A DNA stretch of 64,000 bases from Erythrobacter aurantius. GTDB taxonomy: Bacteria > Pseudomonadota > Alphaproteobacteria > Sphingomonadales > Sphingomonadaceae. Every line of letters starts with the position of its first letter. Positions within the stretch are counted from its first letter, which is position 1. Below are positions 25,233 through 34,096 of the stretch, piece by piece. The stretch covers positions 62,001 through 126,000 of the forward strand of contig NZ_CP090949.1 in the NCBI RefSeq assembly GCF_023823125.1, given 5' to 3'. The position numbers were made by a program, and so were the translations under genes. The notes under the pieces are model-generated. The model made no database searches. It saw only the letters and a program-made list of their open reading frames with translations, and was not told the DNA's origin.

Positions 25233-25948
25233 TCGCCCGCCTCGTCTGGATCGCCACGCTCGCAATCGTGGCCGTGATAATCGCCGGGCTTCAGCTTGAC
25301 CGGCAAACGCGCAGGACAAGCGCGATTGCCCAAGGTGTGCCCGAGCTGTTTCGTTCAGCCGCGCAGTTTCCGATCGCTGCCAACGCGCTGGCGGGCCCGG
25401 ACCCAGTTCTGGCGCTTTCGGAAGCGGAAAAGCTGGTTTCACGCCGACCCATGCCCGCAGAGCATCTTCGAGTGTTGGCACAGGCACAGTTTGCAGCAGG
25501 CGATTACAATCAGGGTACGCTGACGATCCAGTATGCCGCGCAACGCGGGTGGCGCGATCCTTTGGCGCAGGAATCGATGCTGCGACTGGCTCTGTCAGCA
25601 GGCGACAAGCCCGAAGCGGCGCGACGATATGCCGCGCTGTTCCTTCGCCGCGATACACGTGACGAGTTGCTGGAAGAGCTCGGTCGCGAAGTTCTCGCCG
25701 AACCCGAAGGGGCTGGCCGTACGACTCTGGTCGACATCGTCAGCGGAGGCGAACGGTGGCACAACCAGTTCATGAATCGCGGGGCACGGGTCATGCCGCC
25801 CGATGCCTTCGCAGAAATTGTCCGCTCAACAATTGCGCAAGGCGCTCGCTACGACTGCGGTTTACTTGAACAAGCAGGCCGCGTTGTGTCCGCGCGTGAC
25901 GAGGCTATCGGCGCCAGCTTTGCGGAGATCGTTGACGATCAGTGCTAG
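25229..25948 (+). CDS. Hypothetical membrane-anchored protein with TPR-like helices
   Basis: 239 residues. A single N-terminal membrane segment (LVWIATLAIVAVIIAGLQL, about 4-22) is followed by a soluble helical part rich in Ala, Leu and Arg (VLALSEAEKLVSRRPMPAEHLRVLAQAQFAAGDYNQ), which looks like two or three tetratricopeptide-like hairpins. It overlaps the O-antigen ligase stop by 4 bases and is probably co-translated. Such proteins occur beside Wzy_C genes; a scaffold role in polymer assembly is inference. Confidence 0.65.
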   Translation: MIARLVWIATLAIVAVIIAGLQLDRQTRRTSAIAQGVPELFRSAAQFPIAANALAGPDPVLALSEAEKLVSRRPMPAEHLRVLAQAQFAAGDYNQGTLTIQYAAQRGWRDPLAQESMLRLALSAGDKPEAARRYAALFLRRDTRDELLEELGREVLAEPEGAGRTTLVDIVSGGERWHNQFMNRGARVMPPDAFAEIVRSTIAQGARYDCGLLEQAGRVVSARDEAIGASFAEIVDDQC

Positions 25949-25951
25949 GCA

Positions 25952-26749
25952 TTAACGCCCTTTGAATTGCGGCTTTCGCTTTTCAAGGATGGCGTGGACT
26001 GCTTCCTGATGGTCCTCCATCTGCTGGAGCACGCCCTGCGTGATCGCCGCTTTGGCAAGGCTGTCTTCCAGCCCCATTCGCTGGGCCGAAAGCATGATCT
26101 CCTTGCCCTTGCGAAGGGCGAAAGGCGGATTTGAGACGACCTTTGCCGCCAAACGGTTTGCCGCATCCATCAGGTCGTCAGGCTCCACCACCTGACTGAC
26201 AAGCCCCCAGGCCAGCGCCTTGTCCGCATCGATCGCTTCGGCGGTGTAGAGCATTTCCGCAGCCCGCGCGTATCCGACGATGCGCGGCAGGAACCATGCG
26301 CCGCCATCGCCCGGGATGATCCCGACTTTCAGGAAGCTCTCGGCAAAAACCGCACGGGTCGAAGCGATCCGCATGTCGCACATGGTCGCCAGATCGTTGC
26401 CGGCGCCGATAGCCGGGCCGTTTACGGCGGCGATCACGGGAACGGTAAGCTGCTCCATCATCAACGGGATGCGCTGGATGCCGGTGGTGTACCACTCCTC
26501 GATCTCAAGCGGAGTCATACCCTTCTCGGCAGTCATAGCGCCGATATCGCGCAGGTTGCCGCCTGACGAAAATGCCTTGCCCGCCCCTGTCAGGATAACG
26601 CAACTGATCGACTTGTCGCCCTCGGCCCGGGCCAGCGCATCAAGCAGCGCGGCGATCACTTCATCCGACAGCGCGTTGCGCGTCTCGTCACGGTTCAGCG
26701 TGATCGTGGCGACGCTGCCTTCGCTGGCGTAGAGAACGGGATCGGACAT
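25952..26749 (-). CDS. Enoyl-CoA hydratase/isomerase (crotonase family)
   Basis: 265 residues. Crotonase-fold motifs: AFSSGGNLRDIGAM (oxyanion-hole loop, about 61-74), INGPAIGAGNDLATMCDMRIAS-type second loop, and FLKVGIIPGDGGAWFLPRIVG. The Asp/Gly-rich second loop has GDGG where classical hydratases carry the Glu pair, so hydratase versus isomerase/other acyl-CoA chemistry is open. It is the last gene of a leftward acyl-CoA operon, 9 bp after the smaller acyl-CoA dehydrogenase. Confidence 0.88.
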   Translation of the reverse strand: MSDPVLYASEGSVATITLNRDETRNALSDEVIAALLDALARAEGDKSISCVILTGAGKAFSSGGNLRDIGAMTAEKGMTPLEIEEWYTTGIQRIPLMMEQLTVPVIAAVNGPAIGAGNDLATMCDMRIASTRAVFAESFLKVGIIPGDGGAWFLPRIVGYARAAEMLYTAEAIDADKALAWGLVSQVVEPDDLMDAANRLAAKVVSNPPFALRKGKEIMLSAQRMGLEDSLAKAAITQGVLQQMEDHQEAVHAILEKRKPQFKGR

Positions 26750-26758
26750 GGGTGTCTC

Positions 26759-27772
26759 CTAAATGGGTTGGCTGATGCGCGGCCATAGGCGGGGTTCGTT
26801 ATCGGCAAGCACGGCTTTGCCGAGCAATTCGGCCCACTCCGTTTCGCTGCCAAATTCGTCCTGCCATTGCCATAGCCGCCGGGTGTAGCGACCCAGCGCG
26901 TATTCGCGTGTGAAGCCCATCGCACCATGCGCCTGATGCGCGGCAGCAGCGACACGCGAGGCTGCTTCACCGCATCGGGTCTTGGCAATAGCGATCTCGT
27001 CGATCACGCGCGGACCGACCTTGGCGTCCGCGCAAAGCGCATCGCCCGCCATCTCGACAGCAGCCATCGCCGCAGCCGTTTCGCAGGCGATATCGGAAAG
27101 ATGGTGCTGAATCGCCTGAAACTTGGCCAAGGGCCGTCCGAACTGTTCACGATCGCGGGTGTAGTCCAGGCTGAGGCCGAGCACCGCCTCCATCGCACCT
27201 GCCATCTGGCTAGCCCTGATCAAGGCAGCAAGCGCGCGAAAAGCGTCCGGTATGAGCCATTCGGGCGCGGCACAATCGACAAGAACATCGGCTGGCTGGC
27301 GCAAAAGTTTCCCCGCGCCATCCTCCGTCTGATGCACCGACCGAATGTCGCCGCTTTCGATCCGCATTAAGCGGAGCCTGCCGTCTTCAAGTGAAAGCAC
27401 GGCGTTGCTCTGGCTGGCATGAGCAATCGGAGCATCGGGAGCAAGCGGGTCGATCAATCCGATCCGCAATGCCGGTGGCTGCTGACCTGCTGCTGATAAT
27501 AGTCCGGTTGCAAGAATGGTATCGGCCAAGGGGGCCGCAGCCGCGTGCCGCGCCGCGAGTGCTGCCAGCGGCAGGATATCCGCCAGAGCGGCGCCGGAAC
27601 CGCCATGCCCCTCACTTGCGCAAAGCAAGGTGTATCCGCTCTCCTCCAGCGTCTGCCAAAGGGCATCGGCTTCAGTCCCAAGCCCTCCGGCCTTGTCGAT
27701 TGCGTCGAGCGGGGCATCGGTCAGAATTCGATCCAGCCCCTCTGCGATCATCGCGAAGTCATCCCGGTCCAT
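26759..27772 (-). CDS. Acyl-CoA dehydrogenase family protein (small subunit type)
   Basis: 337 residues from the ATG at 27772, which overlaps the preceding stop by one base (TGATG). The middle region is shortened relative to classical 380-residue enzymes. The C-terminal part has LDYTRDREQFGRPLAKFQAIQHHLSDIA and AHQAHGAMGFTREYALGRYTRRLW, typical family segments. In several pathways such an enzyme pairs with an adjacent full-length homologue to make a heteromeric dehydrogenase, and the coupling here supports this. FAD-dependent alpha,beta-dehydrogenation of an acyl-CoA is expected. Confidence 0.85.
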   Translation of the reverse strand: MDRDDFAMIAEGLDRILTDAPLDAIDKAGGLGTEADALWQTLEESGYTLLCASEGHGGSGAALADILPLAALAARHAAAAPLADTILATGLLSAAGQQPPALRIGLIDPLAPDAPIAHASQSNAVLSLEDGRLRLMRIESGDIRSVHQTEDGAGKLLRQPADVLVDCAAPEWLIPDAFRALAALIRASQMAGAMEAVLGLSLDYTRDREQFGRPLAKFQAIQHHLSDIACETAAAMAAVEMAGDALCADAKVGPRVIDEIAIAKTRCGEAASRVAAAAHQAHGAMGFTREYALGRYTRRLWQWQDEFGSETEWAELLGKAVLADNEPRLWPRISQPI

Positions 27773-28920
27773 CACCGCATCCCCATTTCACGGGCAATGA
27801 TGCCACGCAGGATTTCGGTGGTGCCACCGCGCAGGGTATTCGACGGGAGGTGGAGTATTGCCTCTCGCAACAAACCGTCGAAACCATCGGGCCATGCGTG
27901 CCTGGGTATACCGGCGAGCATGCCGCGAAGCCGCTGGACGATGTCATTCTCCAGCCGATTGCCCATTTCCTTGACCACGCAGGCGGCGGTTGCCGGGCTT
28001 TCACCGCGCTCCAGCATTTCCGCCACACCCAGCGACATGCGCCGCAGCACACGCAGATTGGCGAGGATCGATCCGACCTCTACCGCGCGCCGTGCATCGG
28101 CATAGGCCGCAATCAACGGCAGCGCCTTTTCCAGCACCACAAGCGATGTCAGGAAACGCTCCGGCCCGGAACGCTCCAGCGCCAGTTCGCCCATGCATTG
28201 CGCCCAGCCATTGCCTTCGGTGCCCAACAGTGCGTCTTCGGGAAGTTCGACATTGTCGAACAAAGTCTCGTTGAAATGCGGAGTTCCACCCAGATCGCGG
28301 ATGCCGGAAATATCGATGCCGGGAAGCGAGAGGTCGACGAGGAATTGCGACAGACCAACCTGCCGGTTGCGCCCTTCGGCCGGGGAGGTTCGCGCAAGGA
28401 CGATCATGTAGTGCGAGAAATGCGCCCCGGTGGACCAGATCTTGCGGCCCGAAAGGACCCAGCCATTATCGGTACGACGGGCAGAAGTCTTGATCGCCGC
28501 GAGGTCAGATCCCGCTTGCGGCTCGCTCATCCCGATTGCGGTGAAGCATTCCCCCGCGGCAATGCGGGGCAGGATCGTCTGTTTTTGCTCCTGCGTGCCA
28601 TAGCGCAGTATGTGGCTGCCGGTCTGGCGATCAGCGATCCAGTGCGCAGCGACGGGCGCACCTGCCGCGAGCATCTCCTCGGTCACAACAAAGCGGTGCG
28701 CGACGGGACGATCATGCCCGCCAAATTCCGAGGGCCAGGTCATGCCGAGCCAGCCACGCGCGCCCATCTTGCGACTGAATTCGGGATCGGCAGCAGAAAC
28801 CCAGCAATCCGCAGCCGGGGTGAAACCGTCGCTTTGAAGCTCGTCGGCAAGAAAGCCGCGAACCTCTTCCCGCAGGGCATCTGCGGAAGGATCGAATTCG
28901 AGACGAGGGAATTGGAACAT
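27772..28920 (-). CDS. Acyl-CoA dehydrogenase family protein (large subunit type)
   Basis: 382 residues with N-terminal, beta-barrel and C-terminal domains. Clear segments: CFTAIGMSEPQAGSDLAAIKTSA (FAD/substrate region, about 111-133), WVLSGRKIWSTGAHFSHYMIVLART, and the C-terminal LPSNTLRGGTTEILRGIIAREMG. The usual YEGT catalytic Glu position reads RGGT, so the base must lie elsewhere or in the partner subunit. It overlaps the smaller dehydrogenase, suggesting a heteromer. Confidence 0.87.
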   Translation of the reverse strand: MFQFPRLEFDPSADALREEVRGFLADELQSDGFTPAADCWVSAADPEFSRKMGARGWLGMTWPSEFGGHDRPVAHRFVVTEEMLAAGAPVAAHWIADRQTGSHILRYGTQEQKQTILPRIAAGECFTAIGMSEPQAGSDLAAIKTSARRTDNGWVLSGRKIWSTGAHFSHYMIVLARTSPAEGRNRQVGLSQFLVDLSLPGIDISGIRDLGGTPHFNETLFDNVELPEDALLGTEGNGWAQCMGELALERSGPERFLTSLVVLEKALPLIAAYADARRAVEVGSILANLRVLRRMSLGVAEMLERGESPATAACVVKEMGNRLENDIVQRLRGMLAGIPRHAWPDGFDGLLREAILHLPSNTLRGGTTEILRGIIAREMGMR

Positions 28921-29011
28921 GGGCGCGGATAATTTCCTGATTGCTCGCTAGCTCATGCTGTATTGCCACGCAAACCGCAGGTTTCCAGCCACATATTTGG
29001 GAGTGCGAAGC

Positions 29012-29644
29012 CTATGCGAGCGATGCGAGATGCGCTTTCGCCTCCGCAAGGCTGACGACATCGCCATATTTGGAATTCATGTCGAACAGGTTGGCCTGGT
29101 GGACATGGTCATGCCGATCGCCCACCGCTTCCTCCACTACGATCGGGATGAAGCCGTGCTGGCAAGCATCGACGCAAGTGGCGCGCACGCACCCGCTGGT
29201 GGAAAGCCCGGTGATGATCAGGCTGTCATGCCCGCCCGCTGTCAGCGTCGCGGCCAGTGAAGTTCCGAAGAAGCAGCTGGCGTATTGCTTGGAGATTACC
29301 AGCTCGTCTTCTCCCGGCTCCAACCCTTCGGGCCAGTCACCCAAAGGATTGCCGCGTACAAAGCTCGAAAGCGCTCCGATCTTTTGCGCGAACCGTCCGC
29401 CGTCCTTCATGGAAGAGTGATAGACGACATTGGTGTAGATCACCGGCACCCCGGCCTCACGCGCCACCGACCTTAGGGCAAGCGCCGCGTCGAGAGCCGG
29501 GCGTACATCGGCATACAAGGGACTGTCGGGCGCGAAATACGCCTCGACAAAATCTATCAGGATCAGGGCCGGCCGCTGGCCGAACCCGATCCGTCCATCG
29601 AAGACGCCAGCATAGTTGCTCTGTACGTCTTCATTATTGCTCAC
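29012..29644 (-). CDS. Isochorismatase-family cysteine hydrolase (N-carbamoylsarcosine amidohydrolase-like)
   Basis: 210 residues. The catalytic triad is visible: Asp in LILIDFVEAYF (about 31), Lys in LVISKQYASCFFGT (about 119) and the nucleophile in GLSTSGCVRATCVDA (about 152). The FFGT and cis-peptide TSGC region resemble N-carbamoylsarcosine amidohydrolases and related ureide or amide hydrolases. With hydantoinase A/B and a racemase homologue in the same island, hydrolysis of an N-carbamoyl or amide intermediate is plausible, but substrate is not shown. Confidence 0.83.
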   Translation of the reverse strand: MSNNEDVQSNYAGVFDGRIGFGQRPALILIDFVEAYFAPDSPLYADVRPALDAALALRSVAREAGVPVIYTNVVYHSSMKDGGRFAQKIGALSSFVRGNPLGDWPEGLEPGEDELVISKQYASCFFGTSLAATLTAGGHDSLIITGLSTSGCVRATCVDACQHGFIPIVVEEAVGDRHDHVHQANLFDMNSKYGDVVSLAEAKAHLASLA

Positions 29645-29671
29645 CCGAAGAGCTCCCTTTTGCAGTCTGCC

Positions 29672-32206
29672 TCAGAACTTGTAGCCGAATTCCACGCCCA
29701 ACCGGCGACGCGCGCCGGGCGAGATGAACGATCCGCCAAACTCGATAGCGGGAATGACCTCGTTCAGATACTCGCGATTGAGCAGGTTGTCAGCGAATGC
29801 GGTGATGTTCCACGTTTCGCCTTCAAGCCCGACCCTGAGATCAAGCACGCCGAAGGCTTCACGCTCGGTGATCGAATAGTCGGCATCACCCACAAAAGCC
29901 GGCAGCCCCAGCGCCGAACCCGGCAACAGACCGCTGAACAAGGTCGGCGACGTGTTGTCCTGGACAGTATGGAACCACGTGGGGCCGGTAATCCGGTAGT
30001 CGGCACGCACAACCAGATCGAACGAATCCGCCAGCGGTGCCTCGATCTGAGTGCCCATGTTGATGGTGTAGTCCGAGGTGTATGGCGATTCGTTGCCGAC
30101 CGTGTTCGGGCGCGAGGCGTTCGCCTTGATCTCGCTTTCGGTCACGTTGGCCGAACCGTAGATGTCCCAGCCCGGAATGATCTCGAACGTCAGGTTGGCT
30201 TCCGCACCGTAGACTTCGACTTCGTCGATGTTCGAAACCACGCGCAGCAGGCCGAACGCGCCGACAAAGAATTCGAAGAACTGCATGTCGTCGATTTCGG
30301 TGTAATAACCCGCCAGATCGAAGGTCAGGCGGCCACCGGCGGTCGAACCCTTGATCCCGGCCTCGAAAGCGCTCGAGCGTTCCTTGCGATAGATATCCTC
30401 GATCAGGACGTTGGTGCCAATGAACTGGTTGAAGTTCTGATCGACGATCGCGGCTGAGCCTTGGTTGTTGAACCCGCCCGATTTGAAGCCGATGCCCCAG
30501 TTGGCGTAGAAGTTCACATCGTCTGCCAATTCATAACGCAGCGAAATCTTCGGCTGGAATTGCTTGAAGGTTTCGGACTGGTCGGCAATCGGCTGGACCA
30601 CACCGCCCACGACCTGCTGGCCCGGATTTATCGGGCCGCCGGTGAAGGGATCGAAAACGGTCGGGACGAGATTGCGCGCCGAGCGCTCTTCAACGTCATA
30701 ACGGCCCGCAACTCCGATTTCGAAACGGTCGGTCACTTCGAAATCGACCGAGGCGAACGCCGCATAAACATCAGTCGAAAAATCGTCGTTGAACAGCTGC
30801 GTCGTGGGGTTCGCGGAATCCGGCGCATTGTAGAGCTGCGAGATTACACCCTGCCCCAGATCCGCACCAAGGCTCACGCCGGTTTCGCGATCGATGTGCA
30901 GATAATAGGCTCCGATCTGCCACTCGACCGGCCCGCTGCCATTCGACGCAAGCCGGATTTCCGCGCTGATATCGGTCTGCTCCCGGCTTTGGTATTGGGT
31001 CCCATCGCACGTTGTCGGGCTGTAAGGCCCGAACGTCGATCCGGTTGCCGGATCGAAGATGAACGGGATCGGCGTCTGGCCGATAAAGGTGGGCGCGTTG
31101 ATCGGGAAGCCAGTGAGTTGTGCGGTCGTGCCAAAGCACGAATTTGACGCCGCGACCGAAGCCGGAGTGGCTCCGGGGAAAGTGAACCTTGCAAAGTCCG
31201 CCGACGTGCCGTCAGCAGTCAACGCCTGATCGACATCACTGTAAAGCGCCCACGCTGTCAGAGTAACGTCGCCAAAGTCATGCTCAACCTTGGCCGAAGC
31301 CTCGAAAGTGGTTTGATCGTTTGTCGGGCGGATGTTCGAGTAGTAGTCGAACGGATGCTGGTTCACATCCTCGAAGAACGCCGGATCGACCCCTGCAAAA
31401 TTCGGCAGGTGGAAGGCTGCGTTGAAGTTGATCGACGCGCCAGAAAGGTCGGCATAGCGCGCTTTCAGATCCAGCTCGGTGTTCGGGCCCAGATCTGCAA
31501 CGAAGCGCCCGTCGATCGACCAGATTTCCTGATCATCGACGACCTTGTCGTTAAGGAAGCGGTTGAAGAAGAACCCGTCGCTGGTGAAGTAGCTGCCGGA
31601 CAGGACCAGCCCCGCCCCATCGCCGATTGGCGTCGAGATATAGCCGTTGGCGCTGTAGGTGTTGTCTTCGGCGACCCGCGCGACAACGCCACCTTCGAGA
31701 AAGTCACCTGGCTTGAGCGTCTGCACGACGATCGCGCCCGCGGCAGCGTTGCGGCCATAAAGCGCCCCCTGCGGACCTTTCAGGATTTCAATCTGGCGCA
31801 GTGTGCCCTGATCCTGGTTCAGCTGCGCGGTGTTGGTCTTGAGAATACCGTCGACCACCAGCGCGACCGAGCTTTCCGCGTCGCGCGCGCCGTTGATGCC
31901 GCGAATGTTGATCTGGGTGTCGCCCGCTTCGGCGGTGCCCGTGACGATGGTGACGCCCGGTGTCAGCTGCACGAATTCGTCAGCACGCTCGATCCCGGCC
32001 CGCTGCAGCGTTTCGGTGGTGAACACGGTCACGGCGGCAGGAACTTCTGCCAATGTTTCAGACTGCCGGCGGGCCGTAACGATGATGGCGTTATCGCCTT
32101 CCTGCGCGGTTTCGCCGGCCTCGTTGTCCTGCGCATGCGCAGGAGCGGTGGCTGCAAGCGCGGCAACTGCAGCGCCGCAAACGAGGGTGGTCTTGGATAT
32201 TTTCAT
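29672..32206 (-). CDS. TonB-dependent receptor
   Basis: 844 residues with a signal peptide (KTTLVCGAAVAALAATAPAHA) ending near residue 25, a plug domain (NAIIVTARRQSETLAEVPAAVTVF, with the TonB-box-like IIVTA), and a beta-barrel closing with RRLGVEFGYKF (terminal Phe). The sphingomonad type of receptor carries organic substrates such as aromatics or terpenoids rather than siderophores. It is in the same leftward run as the racemase, NTF2-like and isochorismatase genes, so it most likely imports the island's growth substrate. Confidence 0.93.
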   Translation of the reverse strand: MKISKTTLVCGAAVAALAATAPAHAQDNEAGETAQEGDNAIIVTARRQSETLAEVPAAVTVFTTETLQRAGIERADEFVQLTPGVTIVTGTAEAGDTQINIRGINGARDAESSVALVVDGILKTNTAQLNQDQGTLRQIEILKGPQGALYGRNAAAGAIVVQTLKPGDFLEGGVVARVAEDNTYSANGYISTPIGDGAGLVLSGSYFTSDGFFFNRFLNDKVVDDQEIWSIDGRFVADLGPNTELDLKARYADLSGASINFNAAFHLPNFAGVDPAFFEDVNQHPFDYYSNIRPTNDQTTFEASAKVEHDFGDVTLTAWALYSDVDQALTADGTSADFARFTFPGATPASVAASNSCFGTTAQLTGFPINAPTFIGQTPIPFIFDPATGSTFGPYSPTTCDGTQYQSREQTDISAEIRLASNGSGPVEWQIGAYYLHIDRETGVSLGADLGQGVISQLYNAPDSANPTTQLFNDDFSTDVYAAFASVDFEVTDRFEIGVAGRYDVEERSARNLVPTVFDPFTGGPINPGQQVVGGVVQPIADQSETFKQFQPKISLRYELADDVNFYANWGIGFKSGGFNNQGSAAIVDQNFNQFIGTNVLIEDIYRKERSSAFEAGIKGSTAGGRLTFDLAGYYTEIDDMQFFEFFVGAFGLLRVVSNIDEVEVYGAEANLTFEIIPGWDIYGSANVTESEIKANASRPNTVGNESPYTSDYTINMGTQIEAPLADSFDLVVRADYRITGPTWFHTVQDNTSPTLFSGLLPGSALGLPAFVGDADYSITEREAFGVLDLRVGLEGETWNITAFADNLLNREYLNEVIPAIEFGGSFISPGARRRLGVEFGYKF

Positions 32207-32286
32207 TGCCTGGTCCTTCCCTGAATCGAACCTGTGTTTGAAACCCGACCCCTCCCGTCGGAATTCGGTATTGGCTGAACGCGCCC

Positions 32287-32697
32287 TTAGGTGAGCACGT
32301 TGGCGCCGCTCATATAGACGTAGACTTCCTGGAATTTCGGCCCGTCAACGCCGGGTCGCATGCGCCAGAAATTGGTATTGTTGAGGAGCGTGACCGCGCC
32401 GTCCGCATCGTGCAGTTCGGCCACGAAACTGGCCGCAATCCGCCCGTGCGCCTCGTCAACGGTGCAGGTGAAATCGCGATGGATTATGGTTTCGTATGCA
32501 CCGAAGAAATCTTCGAACATGCGCCGGATTTCGGCCTTGCCGCTGTGCCTTGTGAAGGCTGTCTGGACACAGAACAGCGCCTCGTCATGGAAACAATCCA
32601 GCGTCGCCTCCATGTTTTTCGCATCGACATTTGCGAAGTACTTCATCGTCGCAAAGTCGATGAGCTCAGCCCGCGAAAGGGAAGGTTCGTACTGCAT
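32287..32697 (-). CDS. NTF2-like (SnoaL-type) protein
   Basis: 136 residues in a cone-shaped NTF2-like fold: FATMKYFANVDAKNMEATLDCFHDEALF, GKAEIRRMFEDFFGAYETIIH and a C-terminal FQEVYVYMSG. Its stop-side motif is shared with the next gene, so the two are paralogues, overlapping by one base. Catalysts and binding proteins both occur in the fold; no catalytic residues can be assigned. Confidence 0.75.
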   Translation of the reverse strand: MQYEPSLSRAELIDFATMKYFANVDAKNMEATLDCFHDEALFCVQTAFTRHSGKAEIRRMFEDFFGAYETIIHRDFTCTVDEAHGRIAASFVAELHDADGAVTLLNNTNFWRMRPGVDGPKFQEVYVYMSGANVLT

Positions 32698-33137
32698 CAG
32701 GCGTCTCCTTCCTTCAGCAGATTGTCACCAGACATATAGACATACACGCGGTGAAACCTGTCGCCCTTCAGATAAAAGCGGTTGCAGTTCTCGTACCGCA
32801 ATTCCTCGCCCCCATTAGGGGTGATAAGCACGGTGAACTGGCTGCAGATCGCATTGCTCTGGGGATCGGCGGTGTGAACGAAATTGCCGTGCCAGATGCT
32901 TTCAAAGTCGGCGAACAGCTTGACGAACATGGCACGGATCGCGTCACGCCCCTGATGCAGAGTGTCGCTGGTCACTTCGTGCAGGCTGGCATCAGGTGTG
33001 AAACAATCAAGCACCTTGTCCATTTGCTTGTTGTCCACCCCGTCGAAATAGCGCTTGGTCACGATATCGACGTAATAGGGATAGGGTTGTGGCGCCTGGC
33101 CGGGGCCGCCTTCACTCCATTCGCTCATCAGTACCAC
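32697..33137 (-). CDS. NTF2-like (SnoaL-type) protein, paralogue
   Basis: 146 residues: VTKRYFDGVDNKQMDKVLDCFTPDASLHE, GRDAIRAMFVKLFADFESIWH and FHRVYVYMSG near the end. The same alignment points as the neighbour (YMSG end, CF region, AMF/RMF region) show tandem duplication. It overlaps the racemase-like gene by 10 bases. Confidence 0.75.
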   Translation of the reverse strand: MVLMSEWSEGGPGQAPQPYPYYVDIVTKRYFDGVDNKQMDKVLDCFTPDASLHEVTSDTLHQGRDAIRAMFVKLFADFESIWHGNFVHTADPQSNAICSQFTVLITPNGGEELRYENCNRFYLKGDRFHRVYVYMSGDNLLKEGDA

Positions 33138-33880
33138 CCCTTTCGGATATCTTCGGTCTTGGGGACTTCGGGTGCGGGGAAAGCCTTCTTCGAATGGGTC
33201 AGGCCCAGTTCGATCTGGGTTTCCAGAAGCTTGTAGGCAACCTGCCCGGGATTCAGCACAGGGATCGGCAACTCGCTATCGAGATAGGCGGCCGACTGGT
33301 GCATCGTGGTGGAGCCGAGCACGATCACGTCAGCGCCATCCTTTTCGATTGCTTTGGTGGCCTCCGCCTTCAGCTTGGCGAAAACCACTTCCTCCTTGCC
33401 TTCCAGCAATTCGGTTACATCAGGCCTCGTATCAATCGAGCGAAGAGAAGCACATCGGTCCCACCAGCCATATTCGGTCAATGTCTTCTGATAGAGCGGG
33501 AACCATTCGGGCCACATGGTGAGAACGGAGAACTTCTTTCCCAGCATCATCGCCATGGCGAAGCTGGCCTCGCCAGGGCCGACCACGGGTATGTTCAAGG
33601 CCGAACGCAAGGGCCGCAACCCGCTGTCGCTCACCGTGTCAATCAGAACTCCGGCAAAGCCTTCCGCCTCGGCAGTCACTCCAGCTTGGAACACCGTCCA
33701 GTCCATCAGCAGCGTATCATGGTAGGAGTCGCCTAACGCAGCCCCCCATTTCACTGCTTCGAATTCAGGCTGGAAACCGGAGCGAACGAAACCCTCCGGC
33801 AATTGCTCGGCACGATTGGCAACTCCCGCTTCATCCATAGGGATCGGGACAATTACCTTGATGCGGTGCATTGGGGGCAT
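33128..33880 (-). CDS. Asp/Glu/hydantoin racemase family protein lacking both catalytic Cys
   Basis: 250 residues. Fold markers: IKVIVPIPMDEAG N-terminus, GFAGVLIDTVSDSGLRPLRS (residues about 86-105), VVGPGEASFAMAMMLG and ADVIVLGSTTMHQSAAYL. In hydantoin racemases and maleate isomerases of this superfamily the two catalytic Cys lie after the GVVI-type strand and in VLGC-type strand; here they read Thr and Ser (IDT, LGSTT). Racemisation or maleate isomerisation by the two-thiol mechanism is therefore unlikely. It is the first gene of the leftward operon, with a GntR-type operator 28 bp upstream. Confidence 0.78.
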   Translation of the reverse strand: MPPMHRIKVIVPIPMDEAGVANRAEQLPEGFVRSGFQPEFEAVKWGAALGDSYHDTLLMDWTVFQAGVTAEAEGFAGVLIDTVSDSGLRPLRSALNIPVVGPGEASFAMAMMLGKKFSVLTMWPEWFPLYQKTLTEYGWWDRCASLRSIDTRPDVTELLEGKEEVVFAKLKAEATKAIEKDGADVIVLGSTTMHQSAAYLDSELPIPVLNPGQVAYKLLETQIELGLTHSKKAFPAPEVPKTEDIRKGWY

Positions 33881-33907
33881 TCCAAAAGTCTCCCTCGCAT
33901 GCGACCT

Positions 33908-33919
33908 ATTGTATACAAT
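33908..33919. promoter_or_regulatory. GntR/FadR-type operator (copy 1)
   Basis: Perfect palindrome ATTGTATACAAT, extended to TTGTATACAATTTG (33909-33922). It sits 28 bp before the racemase-like start and 178 bp before the GntR gene. The same 14 bases recur at 36089-36102 upstream of the HMG-CoA lyase-like operon. Confidence 0.7.
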
Positions 33920-34096
33920 TTGTGATCGTCAAGGAAAATTGGTATTGGCGTGGAAATGCTGTTGGAAGGGATCTCCAATGTTGGAATTTGGTCACATCTT
34001 GGAGCGTCTCGCGGACGTTGAAGGTCAGGCTCGAAGCTCTGTGACGCCTTCAGCCTCCTTTCAAACCCCTTCAGCCCTGCTTGCCGGAGCGGTTTC

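Noticed and set aside
27391..28932. 513-codon + strand open frame across the acyl-CoA dehydrogenases
   Set aside because: Antisense shadow with no family motifs; the minus-strand dehydrogenases are certain.
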